The notes under the pieces are model-generated. The model did no database searches, had not been told where the DNA came from, and saw nothing but the letters and a program-made list of their open reading frames with translations. From Spirosoma rhododendri (GTDB lineage: Bacteria; Bacteroidota; Bacteroidia; Cytophagales; Spirosomataceae): a DNA stretch of 64,000 bases. Shown here one piece after another: positions 1 to 8,182 of this stretch (the stretch's first letter is position 1; each line of letters starts with the position of its first letter). Both the position numbers and the translations under genes were made by a program. Location: positions 204,466 through 268,465 of the forward strand of contig NZ_CP051678.1 in NCBI RefSeq assembly GCF_012849055.1, given 5' to 3'.

Positions 1-1
1 T

Positions 2-283
2 ATTAGTCAAACGGGGGGAAACAATAACCTCGCCTTTGGGCTGAATGGTACTAATAACCGACTCGCGCTTACGCAGGACGGAAGTGATCGTCTCCAGATG
101 ATAGGGCTTCAGCAGAACAACACCCGTCTCGACGTGAATCAGGGTGCTGGCAACAATTCACTGACCATAGACAACACGACATTGTTCAAAGACATTAATG
201 GCACAGGTATTCCTAACCTACGCATTGAACAAACGGGGGGCGCTACGGCCACCATCCAGAACGGACGGATTTTTGGCAATTAA
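2..283 (+). CDS. curlin-repeat protein, C-terminal part (cut by window edge)
   Basis: The open frame runs in from the window edge to TAA at 281-283. It is built of curlin-type repeats rich in Gln, Asn and Gly, of the form L-x-Q-x-G-x-x-N-x-L, for example QDGSDRL and QQNNTRLDVNQ. This is the repeat style of CsgA/CsgB amyloid subunits exported by CsgG. csgE follows 4 bases after the stop, which supports a curli role and an operon. The start and signal peptide lie outside the window, so subunit type (major or minor) cannot be decided. Confidence 0.8.
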   Translation: MSQTGGNNNLAFGLNGTNNRLALTQDGSDRLQMIGLQQNNTRLDVNQGAGNNSLTIDNTTLFKDINGTGIPNLRIEQTGGATATIQNGRIFGN

Positions 284-287
284 AGTG

Positions 288-809
288 ATGATTACCCTAC
301 GTAGCCTATCGCTTATTTGTCTGGTGCTACTGCAGTCGGTCTGCCAGGCACAGGATCCTGATCTGGACGGTAAACTCATTGAGGGGACCATGAATGAAGC
401 GGTGGTCGCCGAAGAGGGTACGGAAACGCTGCTGCTTGATCAGACGCGCAGCAAAATCGGCCGCGACTTCTACGACGCGTTTTTCCGGCATTACGCCGAA
501 CTACCCAAGGCACCCGGCCTGCCCGCGCCGACTGACTCGACCCGCCGGATCGAACCGAACCTCGAACTCGATCTGACGGCCTTCGTCGTCACAATCGAGG
601 AGCTACCCGCCTTCGGCGTCGGCACGACGGTAATCGTGGTGTCGCTCAACGATCAGGTGATCTGGCAGAACTACGTGCAGGCGCGAGCCGAGACGCTGGA
701 GGCATACGCCTTTGATGCGTCCGAACTGCTCAATCAGTACGTCATTAACTATCAGGACGTGCAGAATCAGCTCGAAAGCGCCGATCAGCGCGGATCAGGT
801 ATTTTTTGA
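288..809 (+). CDS. csgE: CsgE-like curli export adaptor
   Basis: About 173 residues with an N-terminal hydrophobic signal peptide ending near VCQAQ. In curli systems CsgE is a periplasmic factor that caps the CsgG channel and delivers subunits. The body has the family pattern: an early I-G-R-D-F-Y-D segment, a central strand region, V-V-S-L-N-D-Q-V-I-W-Q and a Y-V-I-N-Y-Q-D tail. It is longer than the E. coli protein (about 129 residues). I chose the ATG at 288 because the signal peptide begins there; the frame is open upstream, but that would overlap the curlin gene. csgF and csgG follow on the same strand. Confidence 0.85.
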   Translation: MITLRSLSLICLVLLQSVCQAQDPDLDGKLIEGTMNEAVVAEEGTETLLLDQTRSKIGRDFYDAFFRHYAELPKAPGLPAPTDSTRRIEPNLELDLTAFVVTIEELPAFGVGTTVIVVSLNDQVIWQNYVQARAETLEAYAFDASELLNQYVINYQDVQNQLESADQRGSGIF

Positions 810-877
810 CAAATAGTTTCAGGTTTAACGTGTAAAGGTCAAGGCTGACCGGTATACGTGTAAAATAGTCTCCATCG

Positions 878-1300
878 ATGAACAAACGACTACTCGTTCT
901 ATTGTGTCTGATGCTGTTCGGCACGGTAGCCGCCCACGCGCAAAGCTTTGTGTACCATCCAAACAACCCCAACTTCGGGGGCAATACCTTCAATTATTCG
1001 TGGATGCTGAGTTCGGCCACCGCGCAGGACCGCACGACCGACCCGTCGGCCAGGCGAAACACGGGCACATCGACGCAGACCAGCACACTCGACAGCTACG
1101 CCCAAAGCCTGCAAAACCAGTTGCTGAGCCGGATCACCAGCAACCTCATTAGCAAGCAGTTCGGCGAATCGACGCTCAAGCCCGGCACCTATACCTTCGG
1201 TGAATTTCAGGTCGAGATCACCAATGGAACCAACGGCGTGGTAGTCCGCATCGTCGACGGGAAGGGGGGCGAAACCTCCATCACCGTGCCTTATTTCTGA
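878..1300 (+). CDS. csgF: CsgF-like curli assembly protein
   Basis: 140 residues. A signal peptide ends at AHAQ, followed by the CsgF hallmark: mature N-terminus S-F-V-Y-H-P-N-N-P-N-F-G-G-N-T. In known CsgF this segment inserts into the CsgG channel and forms a second constriction, coupling secretion to nucleation at the surface. Length matches the family (about 138). It sits 68 bases after csgE and 63 bases before csgG on the same strand, the usual Bacteroidota order. Assignment is firm. Confidence 0.92.
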   Translation: MNKRLLVLLCLMLFGTVAAHAQSFVYHPNNPNFGGNTFNYSWMLSSATAQDRTTDPSARRNTGTSTQTSTLDSYAQSLQNQLLSRITSNLISKQFGESTLKPGTYTFGEFQVEITNGTNGVVVRIVDGKGGETSITVPYF

Positions 1301-1363
1301 CCCGCCCCGGCACCGCCGGTACTTCCGTTCATCAATCCACTCGTAACCCCGACTCGTACCATA

Positions 1364-2773
1364 ATGGCAACTTCATGGCTGCCCCGTTTGCTGGTGCTGA
1401 CAACCTGCGTGAGCCTGCTGAGCAACTGCACCGCTTTTTTTTACCAGCCCACCGGTCCTCGCCGGGCGCGGCTGGGTGAAGAAACCCCGACAACCACAAC
1501 GCTCCGGTCACTACCCCCGGCTAAAGAAAAGATCGTGGCCGCCGTCTACAAATTCCGCGACCTGACGGGGCAGTACAAACAGACCGAAACGGGCGCGGGC
1601 TTCTCTACCGCCGTCACCCAGGGAACGACCAACATCCTGCTCAAAGCCCTCGAAGAAAGCAACTGGTTTGTGCCCATCGAGCGCGAAAACGTGAGCAACC
1701 TGCTCAACGAACGCAAGATTGTCCGCTCCAGCGTGGCCCAGTTCAAGGAAGGCGAAAACCTGCCCCCGCTGCTGTTTGCCGGGATCATTCTGGAAGGCGG
1801 GGTCGTCTCCTACGATGCCAACATCATCACCGGTGGCGGTGGCCTGCAATATTTCTCGGCCGGTGGGTCCACCCAATACCGGCAGGACCGCGTCACGGTC
1901 TACCTGCGGGCGGTCGCCACTAAAACGGGTAAGATTCTCAAGACCATTTACACCTCCAAAACCATCCTGTCGCAGACGGTCAGCGCCAGTCTGTTCCGCT
2001 ACGTGACGTTCAAGCGACTGCTGGAAACCGAAACCGGCCTGACCACCACCGAGCCGGGACAGATGGCCGTCACCGAAGCCATCGAAAAGGCGGTCGAAGG
2101 CCTGATTATCGAGGGTGTGCGCGACGGGCTGTGGGCCGCCGAAGACAAACAGGCCGGACCGATGAAGAAAGTGCTCGACGCCTACGACACCGACAAAACG
2201 CGTATGCAGGAAACCGACGTCTACGGCATACGCCCCGAAATCGACGCGCCCCTCGTTACGCTGCAACCCTACGCCGGGGTGATGCGCTACTACGGCGATT
2301 ACGCCCGCCACACCATGACCGGAGCCTATGGCGCATCGCTGGACGTGTATTTAACCTCGAAGTTTGGTATTCAGGCCAATGCCGCCACCGGAACGCTGGC
2401 CAGCGAAGGCGCTTTCTCAACCCGCATAAGCTCGCTGGAGGGCAACCTGATCTTCCGGCCAACGCCCTTTCAGCGCTGGACCTCGCTGCTCTTCATCGGG
2501 GCGGGCATGGTGTCGCGGGCGGGCAGCGGGCCACTCAACCTACAGGGCGACCGCTACCTGCAAGCGCAGGGGGGCGTGGGGATTCAGTATTCGACCAGCG
2601 GGCTGTTTGGCTTTCGCTCGACGATTGCTTACAATCAGCCGTTTACCGACGCGCTCGACGGCATCGTGGCCGGCAACCGCAACGACTATTACCTGCGCGG
2701 TACGCTGGGCCTGACGCTGAACATCGGCAGTATCTACCGGCCGAAGCGCACCCCCGTCAACACCCGTAACTAA
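1364..2773 (+). CDS. csgG: CsgG-like curli secretion channel with C-terminal extension
   Basis: 469 residues. A lipoprotein signal ends at LLSNC (lipobox Cys about residue 22). Residues about 50-265 match CsgG, the outer-membrane nonameric channel for curlin subunits: V-A-V-Y-x-F-x-D-x-T-G-Q, W-F-x-P-I-E-R and L-L-N-E-R-K-I, then G-G-V-V-S-Y-D-x-N and T-G-G-G-G. E. coli CsgG is 277 residues, so about 190 extra residues follow. They hold alternating strands such as V-Y-L-T-S-K-F-G-I-Q-A-N and end in a strand-rich tail (Y-L-R-G-T-L-G-L-T-L-N-I-G), as in small outer-membrane barrels. The extension's role is unknown. A PD40 lipoprotein gene follows after 23 bases. Confidence 0.9.
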   Translation: MATSWLPRLLVLTTCVSLLSNCTAFFYQPTGPRRARLGEETPTTTTLRSLPPAKEKIVAAVYKFRDLTGQYKQTETGAGFSTAVTQGTTNILLKALEESNWFVPIERENVSNLLNERKIVRSSVAQFKEGENLPPLLFAGIILEGGVVSYDANIITGGGGLQYFSAGGSTQYRQDRVTVYLRAVATKTGKILKTIYTSKTILSQTVSASLFRYVTFKRLLETETGLTTTEPGQMAVTEAIEKAVEGLIIEGVRDGLWAAEDKQAGPMKKVLDAYDTDKTRMQETDVYGIRPEIDAPLVTLQPYAGVMRYYGDYARHTMTGAYGASLDVYLTSKFGIQANAATGTLASEGAFSTRISSLEGNLIFRPTPFQRWTSLLFIGAGMVSRAGSGPLNLQGDRYLQAQGGVGIQYSTSGLFGFRSTIAYNQPFTDALDGIVAGNRNDYYLRGTLGLTLNIGSIYRPKRTPVNTRN

Positions 2774-2796
2774 TCACCCTTCATCACTCCATTGCC

Positions 2797-4332
2797 GTGA
2801 TTCCCCGCCCTCTTTTCCTGAAATCCATCGCTTTTGTACTAGCCCTATTGACCGGCCTGCTCGGCTTGTGGGGCTGCAACGAAGATACGTACATCGACCC
2901 GGTGCAGCTCACAAGCGTACGCGGCCGGGTGGTGTACAGCCTCAACCAGCAGCCTGTTCGCAACGCGACGGTCAAGCTGACGCCCGGTAGCCGGGTCGTC
3001 TCAACCGACTCGGCGGGGGCGTTTCGCTTCGATAGTGTCGTGGTGGGAAACTACACCGTGCAGGCCTCGAAAGCGGGGTATGGTACGCAGGTAGCCACGG
3101 TATCGGCAACGGTAGGTACGACGCCGGTCGTGACGCTTCAGTTGACCGACGATAAGTCGCAGAATCGCCCACCGACTACGCCCGCGCTGGTAGCCCCCGC
3201 CCTGAACAGTACGGCCCAGTCGACCACGCTGACGCTGAAATGGAACTCGACCGACCCCAACCGCGACACGCTGACCTACAACGTGCTGCTCTACCGGGCC
3301 GGTGCCGCCACGCCCACCAGTTCGTACACCGGCCTGACGGCCGATTCGGTGGTCGTGTCGGGGCTGGACTACAACACGACGTATCTCTGGCAGGTGATCG
3401 TGAGCGATGGGGTCAATACCGTCAACGGGCCGGTATGGTCGTTCCAAACGGGAAGTTATCCCGACTACAGCTATGTGTTTGCCCGGCGTATGAGTGGCCG
3501 GTTCCAGCTTTTTGGGGCCACGGCAGCCGGGGCTGTCAGTCAGTTAACGTACGACGACAGCAACTGGCGACCGATTGTTAGCCCGAACCGACAGCGCATC
3601 GCGTTTATTTCCAACACCGATACTGAACTGCAACTGTACGTGATGAATCTGGACGGCAGCAACCGCCAGCAGGTCACGTCGGTGCCCATCGCCGGGCTGT
3701 CGGCGGCTGATCTATCGTTCTGCTGGTCGCCCGACGGCACGCAGTTGCTGTATCCCAGCAACGACCGGCTTTACGCGGTGCGCACCGACGGCACCGGTTT
3801 GCGGGTGGTGGCACAGGCCAGCAGCGGCCGTATCTGGGCGGGCTGCGACTGGACCCCGCAGGGCAACCGCATTGCCGCCCGCACCACCGGCACGGGCCTG
3901 TACGACAACGAACTAAGCGTATTCAATAGCGACGGTAGTGCTGCCCGGACGGTCTACACCCGGCGGGCGGCCCGCGTGGGCAACCCGGTCTTCTCCGTAA
4001 CGGGGCAGCAACTGCTATTCTCGGCGGACTCGACCGATTTTCAGAACGAGCAGGGCCGTCAGCTCGATGCCCGGCTGTACAGGCTCAACCTAACGACGGG
4101 TGCGCTGACAGATCTATCGCGAAATCAGATGACCAATAATCAGACGGCACAGACCAATAAAGTTGCCGGGACCAATGACCTCGACCCGCGTTACTCGCCC
4201 ACCGGTGCCAGCCTCATCTTCACCAATACCGCCAATACGGGTATCGGTCAGCGCGACGTCTACACGGCCGACGCCAACGGACAGAACCGTAAGCTGCTGC
4301 TCTCCCAGGCCGAGATGCCTTACTGGCGATAA
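2797..4332 (+). CDS. lipoprotein with carboxypeptidase-regulatory-like, FN3-like and PD40/TolB-like domains
   Basis: 511 residues from a GTG start. The lipobox is L-L-G-L-W-G-C-N (Cys about residue 27). Domains in order: a CarboxypepD-regulatory-like fold (about 38-100; V-R-G-R-V-V-Y...G-A-F-R-F-D-S-V), an FN3-like domain (about 125-215; L-K-W-N-S-T-D-P-N-R-D-T-L-T-Y), then beta-propeller PD40 repeats (about 225-511), seen as W-S-P-D-G-T-Q and R-Y-S-P-T-G-A. PD40 propellers usually mediate protein contacts. It follows csgG by 23 bases and may be co-transcribed, so a role at the outer membrane near curli export is possible but unproven. A strong hairpin follows the stop. Confidence 0.8.
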   Translation: MIPRPLFLKSIAFVLALLTGLLGLWGCNEDTYIDPVQLTSVRGRVVYSLNQQPVRNATVKLTPGSRVVSTDSAGAFRFDSVVVGNYTVQASKAGYGTQVATVSATVGTTPVVTLQLTDDKSQNRPPTTPALVAPALNSTAQSTTLTLKWNSTDPNRDTLTYNVLLYRAGAATPTSSYTGLTADSVVVSGLDYNTTYLWQVIVSDGVNTVNGPVWSFQTGSYPDYSYVFARRMSGRFQLFGATAAGAVSQLTYDDSNWRPIVSPNRQRIAFISNTDTELQLYVMNLDGSNRQQVTSVPIAGLSAADLSFCWSPDGTQLLYPSNDRLYAVRTDGTGLRVVAQASSGRIWAGCDWTPQGNRIAARTTGTGLYDNELSVFNSDGSAARTVYTRRAARVGNPVFSVTGQQLLFSADSTDFQNEQGRQLDARLYRLNLTTGALTDLSRNQMTNNQTAQTNKVAGTNDLDPRYSPTGASLIFTNTANTGIGQRDVYTADANGQNRKLLLSQAEMPYWR

Positions 4333-4351
4333 TAAACTCACCCGACGTATT

Positions 4352-4403
4352 GGGATGGGCTACCCATCAGGTAACAACGTCACACCGATGGGTAGCCCAT
4401 CCC
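4352..4403 (+). terminator. hairpin after the curli cluster
   Basis: A 17-base perfect inverted repeat: left arm 4352-4368, right arm 4387-4403. Each arm is itself partly palindromic (GATGGG...CCCATC), so two small hairpins could compete with the long one. It begins 20 bases after the lipoprotein stop. There is no strong T-run, so termination is inferred from position and stem strength. Confidence 0.6.
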
Positions 4404-4476
4404 GCTCAAACCTCGGTACTGTACGCCCAGAGAACGGTTGGATAAGTAGTTTGTACTGTTAACCTACGCCCACTTG

Positions 4477-4833
4477 AGGGTAGCTGACACATTCAGAGTA
4501 TATCCGCCACGTAGAGCCTATAAAAGTTTGTTAATCAAACAGTTACACAGATATAATTACCTATAGTGGGAGCTACTTTGGCAAGTTGCGTATAATACCC
4601 AGAATAAGTGTGAATTTAGGGTCACTGACCACTGTGTTTCGTGCTTGGATGGTCATAACGTCTTTTTAAAGCTTAAGAGCATTAAAAATGGCTGCTTTTA
4701 CACGTAAATAAACAGCAAAATTATTTGCTCGCTAAAACGAACGCTAAGCGCATAAGTTTTCTTATAAACTGCTGTTATTAAGGTAGTTAAGTTGTATTGG
4801 TGGCGAATATACCCCAAATGTGTTAACTACCCC
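4477..4833. mobile_element. Tn3-type miniature inverted-repeat element (TIME-like)
   Basis: A 357-bp AT-rich non-coding stretch bounded by inverted ends. The left end (about 4477-4511) and the right end (about 4799-4833, reversed) resemble each other and the 38-bp ends of the Tn3 transposon at 6174-13315; all read approximately GGGTAGCTAACACATTT then CCGCCAC. No coding frame is visible inside. This matches Tn3-derived miniature elements mobilised in trans. The outer 5-base flanks (ACTTG, TGAAC) do not match, so no target duplication is preserved. Its right edge is where the DUF4041 gene loses its 5' part. Confidence 0.7.
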
Positions 4834-5687
4834 TGAACTGGAACAACATGGGCAACATGGAAGCCCGCATCTCCAAGTCGTTCGAAGCCATCAACAAGTT
4901 AGGTAGCGTCAACCAGATCAGCATCACCCAGCAATACCACGATCTGCGTAAGTCAGAGTTACAGTTAGAGTTTGAGTTGCAACAGAAAATCCAGTCAGAG
5001 AAAGAAGAGCAGCGTCTGATTCGTGAGCAGATGCGGGAAGAGGAGAAAGCGCAGCGGGAGATCGAAACGGCGCAGCGTAAGGCCGAAGACGAAGAAGCCC
5101 GTTACCAGAAAGCATTACTCAAAGCAACCGAAGACGCCAAACGGGCTACGGGCGCGCAGCTGGAAAGTCTGGATCTAAAGATTGCAGAATTGGAGCAGCT
5201 ACTGTCGGCCGCGCAGCTTCAAAAGGAGCGGGCCCTGTCAATGGCTCAGCAGACCAAATCAGGCCACGTCTACGTGATCTCGAACATTGGTTCGTTTGGT
5301 GAAGACGTCTTCAAAATCGGGATGACGCGCCGACTCGAGCCCATGGACCGGGTACGGGAGCTGGGTGATGCGTCTGTACCCTTCAGCTTCGATGTTCATG
5401 CCCTAGTCTATTCGGATAATGCCCCGGATCTAGAGTACAAGATTCATCGGCAATTGATAGAGCGCAGGCTCAACTTAATCAATAACCGACGGGAGTTCTT
5501 CCGTGTCGATTTAGATGAAGTGGAAACAATCTTCAGCAACGCTGGCCATCCACTAACTCTGACCCGACTAGCCGAAGCCAGAGAGTACCGGGAATCGCTG
5601 GCCATTCGCGAATCAAAGAGTCGAGTGGGAGAAGAGATCGAGAGTGATCTTGTAGCAGATCTCATACCGCTATCGCTCGATGACTAG
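4834..5687 (+). pseudogene. DUF4041 / T5orf172 (GIY-YIG-like) protein, 5'-truncated
   Basis: The C-terminal part of a phage-type GIY-YIG nuclease-like protein. Coding similarity starts at the edge of the miniature element: reading before the first ATG (4848) gives W-N-N-M-G-N-M-E-A-R-I, the conserved junction of such proteins, so the DUF4041 N-terminal half is missing. What remains: K-S-F-E-A-I-N-K-L-G, a long Glu/Arg/Gln-rich coiled coil (about residues 40-130), then the T5orf172 domain with V-Y-V-I-S-N...K-I-G-M-T-R-R and R-R-E-F-F-R-V. An internal ATG at 4848 could still give a 279-residue product. Its stop codon overlaps that of the convergent next gene. Confidence 0.75.
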
Positions 5688-6173
5688 TAGAATGTCTTAT
5701 TCGTAACCCATTCGTTCAGTTCTTCAACGAACGGATAAGCGATCAGTATACGACCCTCTTGCTCATGACCAGCCTCTGCAGGGTTCAAGACTTTCCAATT
5801 TTGGGCAAACTTCTCCGAGATAGCATATAGATCAGCATCTAGATTTTTCAGCTGCTTAAGTGCCCGGCCGTAGTTATGTTCAGGATTGGGGCACGCAATT
5901 ATCGCAAAGTAGCGCCCTATATATGCATCAAAGGCTATCTTACTATAATGCCCCTTGAACAAGAATGCTTTAGTAATAGGGAGTATGAGCTGGTCTGAAC
6001 CTTTGTCAAGCGCGTAGTCGGCTATGAATTGGCGGGGTTCATATCCTAGATCAAGGAACAAAGGAAGCATCTTTAAGTGATCCAGCGCATTAGCTAAGAA
6101 CTCTAGTAACTCTTCAGATAACAGCGGGCGAAGCTTCGGTTTCTTCGACACGCATACGTTTAAAACTAATCTA
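5684..6173 (-). pseudogene. hypothetical protein, 5' end cut by Tn3 left end
   Basis: The minus-strand frame continues without interruption into the transposon's left terminal repeat (6174-6211), where it merely translates repeat sequence from a TTG. The native start is therefore probably lost; about 160 native residues remain. The body looks genuinely coding (L-L-S-E-E-L-L-E-F-L, H-N-Y-G-R-A-L-K-Q-L-K-N-L, P-F-V-E-E-L-N-E-W) but I recognise no family. An internal GTG near 6153 could restart translation. It converges on the DUF4041 remnant with overlapping stops. Confidence 0.5.
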
Positions 6174-6211
6174 GAGGTAGCTAACACATTTAGGGTAAAT
6201 CCGCCACGCAA
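6174..6211 (+). repeat. Tn3 left terminal inverted repeat
   Basis: 38 bases beginning GAGGTAGCTAACAC. Compared with the reconstructed right end it differs only at positions 2 and 36. Confidence 0.85.
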
Positions 6212-6300
6212 TGCCTATAAAGAGCTGGTATTTAAATGATTATGCGATATTTCTCATGATTTTTCACCCAGTACGCTCGTAGCAACGTTAAAGATTATTT

Positions 6301-6498
6301 TTAGTTGGTTCGCTTGGGCACGGGGGCTACATTCGTACGAAATGTTCTATCAGGTAGCGAATATATATCAGGGTCTTGGGTCCAAAATAGGGCCACCGTG
6401 GCGCGGCCGTCCAGTCGGACAGCCGAAGCAACCGGACCAAACTGAAAATAGCCCTTCTTTATTCCTTGTTCATCGATGATAGTAATCAACGATCTCAA
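6301..6498 (-). CDS. small hypothetical Tn3 passenger
   Basis: Up to 65 residues from a TTG start overlapping the end of the upstream small gene (6470-6676) by 29 bases. The product is strand-like (I-T-I-I-D-E-Q-G-I-K-K-G-Y-F-Q-F-G) and ends in a Pro/Arg-rich tail. No family recognised. It could be an independent gene translated by coupling, or the second half of a frameshifted gene with its neighbour, since neither part has a recognisable complete domain. Confidence 0.35.
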   Translation of the reverse strand: MRSLITIIDEQGIKKGYFQFGPVASAVRLDGRATVALFWTQDPDIYSLPDRTFRTNVAPVPKRTN

Positions 6499-6676
6499 GC
6501 ATATAGGTCAGATCACTGGTCTTGGTTAGGGGCACCTTAAAGATGTCGATGTGAAAACTCCCGGTCTGTATATCAAGTAGACCCGTAATGATTTTGTACG
6601 TGTAAACATGCGGGCGCTCAGATGACTCCGTAAAGCCAAGTTGCAACAGACCTTCGGGCGTAATGTTCAGCGGCAT
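6470..6676 (-). CDS. small hypothetical Tn3 passenger
   Basis: 68 residues from an ATG, starting M-P-L-N-I-T-P-E-G-L-L-Q-L-G-F. No transmembrane segment and no known motif; the mix of Tyr, Ile and Thr with an amphipathic pattern suggests a small beta-rich fold. It is encoded leftward, like the other passenger genes, about 110 bases after the 6789-7280 gene. Function unknown. Confidence 0.45.
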   Translation of the reverse strand: MPLNITPEGLLQLGFTESSERPHVYTYKIITGLLDIQTGSFHIDIFKVPLTKTSDLTYMLEIVDYYHR

Positions 6677-6788
6677 ATGGGGTTAGTACAAAAAGTATTG
6701 ATAGGCTCTTCAGCAGAAGTTCAATTAGTCTTTCAACTGGCTACTCCGTACATAAACGTATAGCGTCGGCTTGCTGATAGCCAGCAAT

Positions 6789-7280
6789 TCACGGATTCTC
6801 TTGACACTTGTTTTCTAAGGGTTTACTACATTCATTATAATAGGCATAGTCCTCGGCACTCAGGTTCAAGCGTAAAAACTCATCCATGCCTATATCGTGC
6901 CGCTCCAGTAGGTAACGCAGGAAAGGGATACTGGTTTTAGCTTTGTCCAGTCCTTCCCGTACCATTGTTCGACGCAGCCCTTCGTGTGGAAACCCTTCCA
7001 GATACTCCTCAAAATAGGCGGTCAACAACTCCCGAGCGGAACTGCTCTCCCTTGAAGTGGTGGTCTGTTGCTCTAACCAGTTGATCACCCCATCAAGTGA
7101 GTTCGTTGAGGGCGAATCGGTTGATGGGCTAAATACCAGTAGATCAGTAGCCCGTTGGTAGTATCGGTAGCTTGCATTCCCGATCCGAAAGAAGCGAGCC
7201 ATAGACGCCCGCTGGTCTTGGGGTAAGCTGGCTAGGGCATCGGCTTGATCCTGATTATATTTTTCGATGGGGTGACGCAT
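6789..7280 (-). CDS. hypothetical Tn3 passenger downstream of XRE regulator
   Basis: About 163 residues from the ATG at 7280, which sits 11 bases after the XRE gene's stop; an upstream TTG at 7319 would overlap it. Largely helical and acidic: E-K-Y-N-Q-D-Q-A-D-A-L, W-L-E-Q-Q, L-L-T-A-Y-F-E-E-Y-L-E-G-F-P, F-L-R-Y-L-L-E-R-H-D-I. No catalytic motif, signal peptide or membrane segment is seen. Tight packing behind a Cro/CI-type repressor resembles toxin-antitoxin or regulator-effector pairs, but that is inference only. Confidence 0.6.
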   Translation of the reverse strand: MRHPIEKYNQDQADALASLPQDQRASMARFFRIGNASYRYYQRATDLLVFSPSTDSPSTNSLDGVINWLEQQTTTSRESSSARELLTAYFEEYLEGFPHEGLRRTMVREGLDKAKTSIPFLRYLLERHDIGMDEFLRLNLSAEDYAYYNECSKPLENKCQENP

Positions 7281-7291
7281 AAGGTTGCAAA

Positions 7292-7657
7292 TTAGGTGTG
7301 GATGCTCGTTGACTGACAAGTTTGATAGGCTGCCGTTACTAAGGCCGACAAAACTTGGGCGGCCGAAAGTGTAAGGGAGGGATCTGAACGGATCAAGTCC
7401 ACAATTTTAGCCTGCGAATAGGTGGCGGTTCCAGTCTCACTATCCGATTCGATGAAGAATGTATTCGGTGATACGTTCAGCCACTCGCAGATCCGGGTAA
7501 AGACGTGCATATCGGGAAAGTGGTTACTCTCTAATCGGTATAGTGTCGAAGCACTCACCGTACCCAGTTCATCGGCGATCTCTCGATAGCTTCGGCCCGC
7601 TCGCTGTTGCCTGATCATCACGCCCAACTTATTGGCGTCAAAAACTAACTTTGCCAT
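7292..7657 (-). CDS. XRE/Cro-CI family HTH regulator
   Basis: 121 residues. Residues about 10-65 form a classic XRE helix-turn-helix: I-R-Q-Q-R-A-G-R-S-Y-R-E-I-A-D-E-L, then S-A-S-T-L-Y-R-L-E-S and W-L-N-V-S-P-N-T-F-F. The C-terminal 50 residues are a variable helical segment. It is the middle gene of a leftward trio (7659-8177, this gene, 6789-7280) with gaps of 1 and 11 bases, so they are probably one transcript it may autoregulate. Target sites are not evident. Confidence 0.85.
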   Translation of the reverse strand: MAKLVFDANKLGVMIRQQRAGRSYREIADELGTVSASTLYRLESNHFPDMHVFTRICEWLNVSPNTFFIESDSETGTATYSQAKIVDLIRSDPSLTLSAAQVLSALVTAAYQTCQSTSIHT

Positions 7658-7658
7658 C

Positions 7659-8177
7659 TCAACTGATTCGGAATAGCTTACCCCGCTCGAACATTGTCTG
7701 TAGCGGTACCTCGGTCATGATCTCTTCCATGCGCGCATCAACCGCAACCGCGTTGGTATACTGCCCGTCCTGCTTCTCCAGACAATCCCGAATTTTCTCC
7801 GCCAGTATCGGTGGGATCGTGAACGTTTTCATAGCGGCAATAACGTTGGTATGCGCATCCAACACAAAGAAGATAATCGTATTGCCTGACCCATTCAACC
7901 AGGCATTGGCATGCTCATCGGTGAGTGTGTGAATATTCAGGATAACCTCAAACGCCATCTTACCGGGCCAGTTTAATAGCACAAATGGGATGGCATCTTT
8001 CTGGTAGAGACCCACGTGCATGGCTGTTGACGCTAACCCCTTGTCAAGCTGAGGTTGGCTTGAATGAAGTACGATATTAAAAAAGCCATTGGGTATGATC
8101 ATGGCCCGGGGGGCATCGAAGCCAACCCGCTTTAACTCGGGGTGAGGGAATACGTCACCAATGTGATAGACCAGCAT
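7659..8177 (-). CDS. hypothetical Tn3 passenger, between resolvase and XRE gene
   Basis: 172 residues, no signal peptide. Visible segments: P-R-A-M-I-I-P-N-G-F-F-N-I-V-L-H, F-V-L-L-N-W-P-G-K-M-A-F-E-V-I-L-N, N-T-I-I-F-F-V-L-D-A-H-T-N-V-I-A-A-M. The alternating hydrophobic strands suggest an alpha/beta globular domain. I do not recognise it. It starts 5 bases after the resolvase stop and ends 1 base before the XRE start, so it is in the same leftward operon. No catalytic triad or metal motif is convincing. Confidence 0.6.
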   Translation of the reverse strand: MLVYHIGDVFPHPELKRVGFDAPRAMIIPNGFFNIVLHSSQPQLDKGLASTAMHVGLYQKDAIPFVLLNWPGKMAFEVILNIHTLTDEHANAWLNGSGNTIIFFVLDAHTNVIAAMKTFTIPPILAEKIRDCLEKQDGQYTNAVAVDARMEEIMTEVPLQTMFERGKLFRIS

Positions 8178-8182
8178 AGAAA

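Noticed and set aside
1511..2311. 266-codon minus-strand open frame inside csgG
   Set aside because: It lies wholly antisense to a clear CsgG protein and its product is low-complexity (Gly, Asp, Val, His); a high-GC shadow frame.
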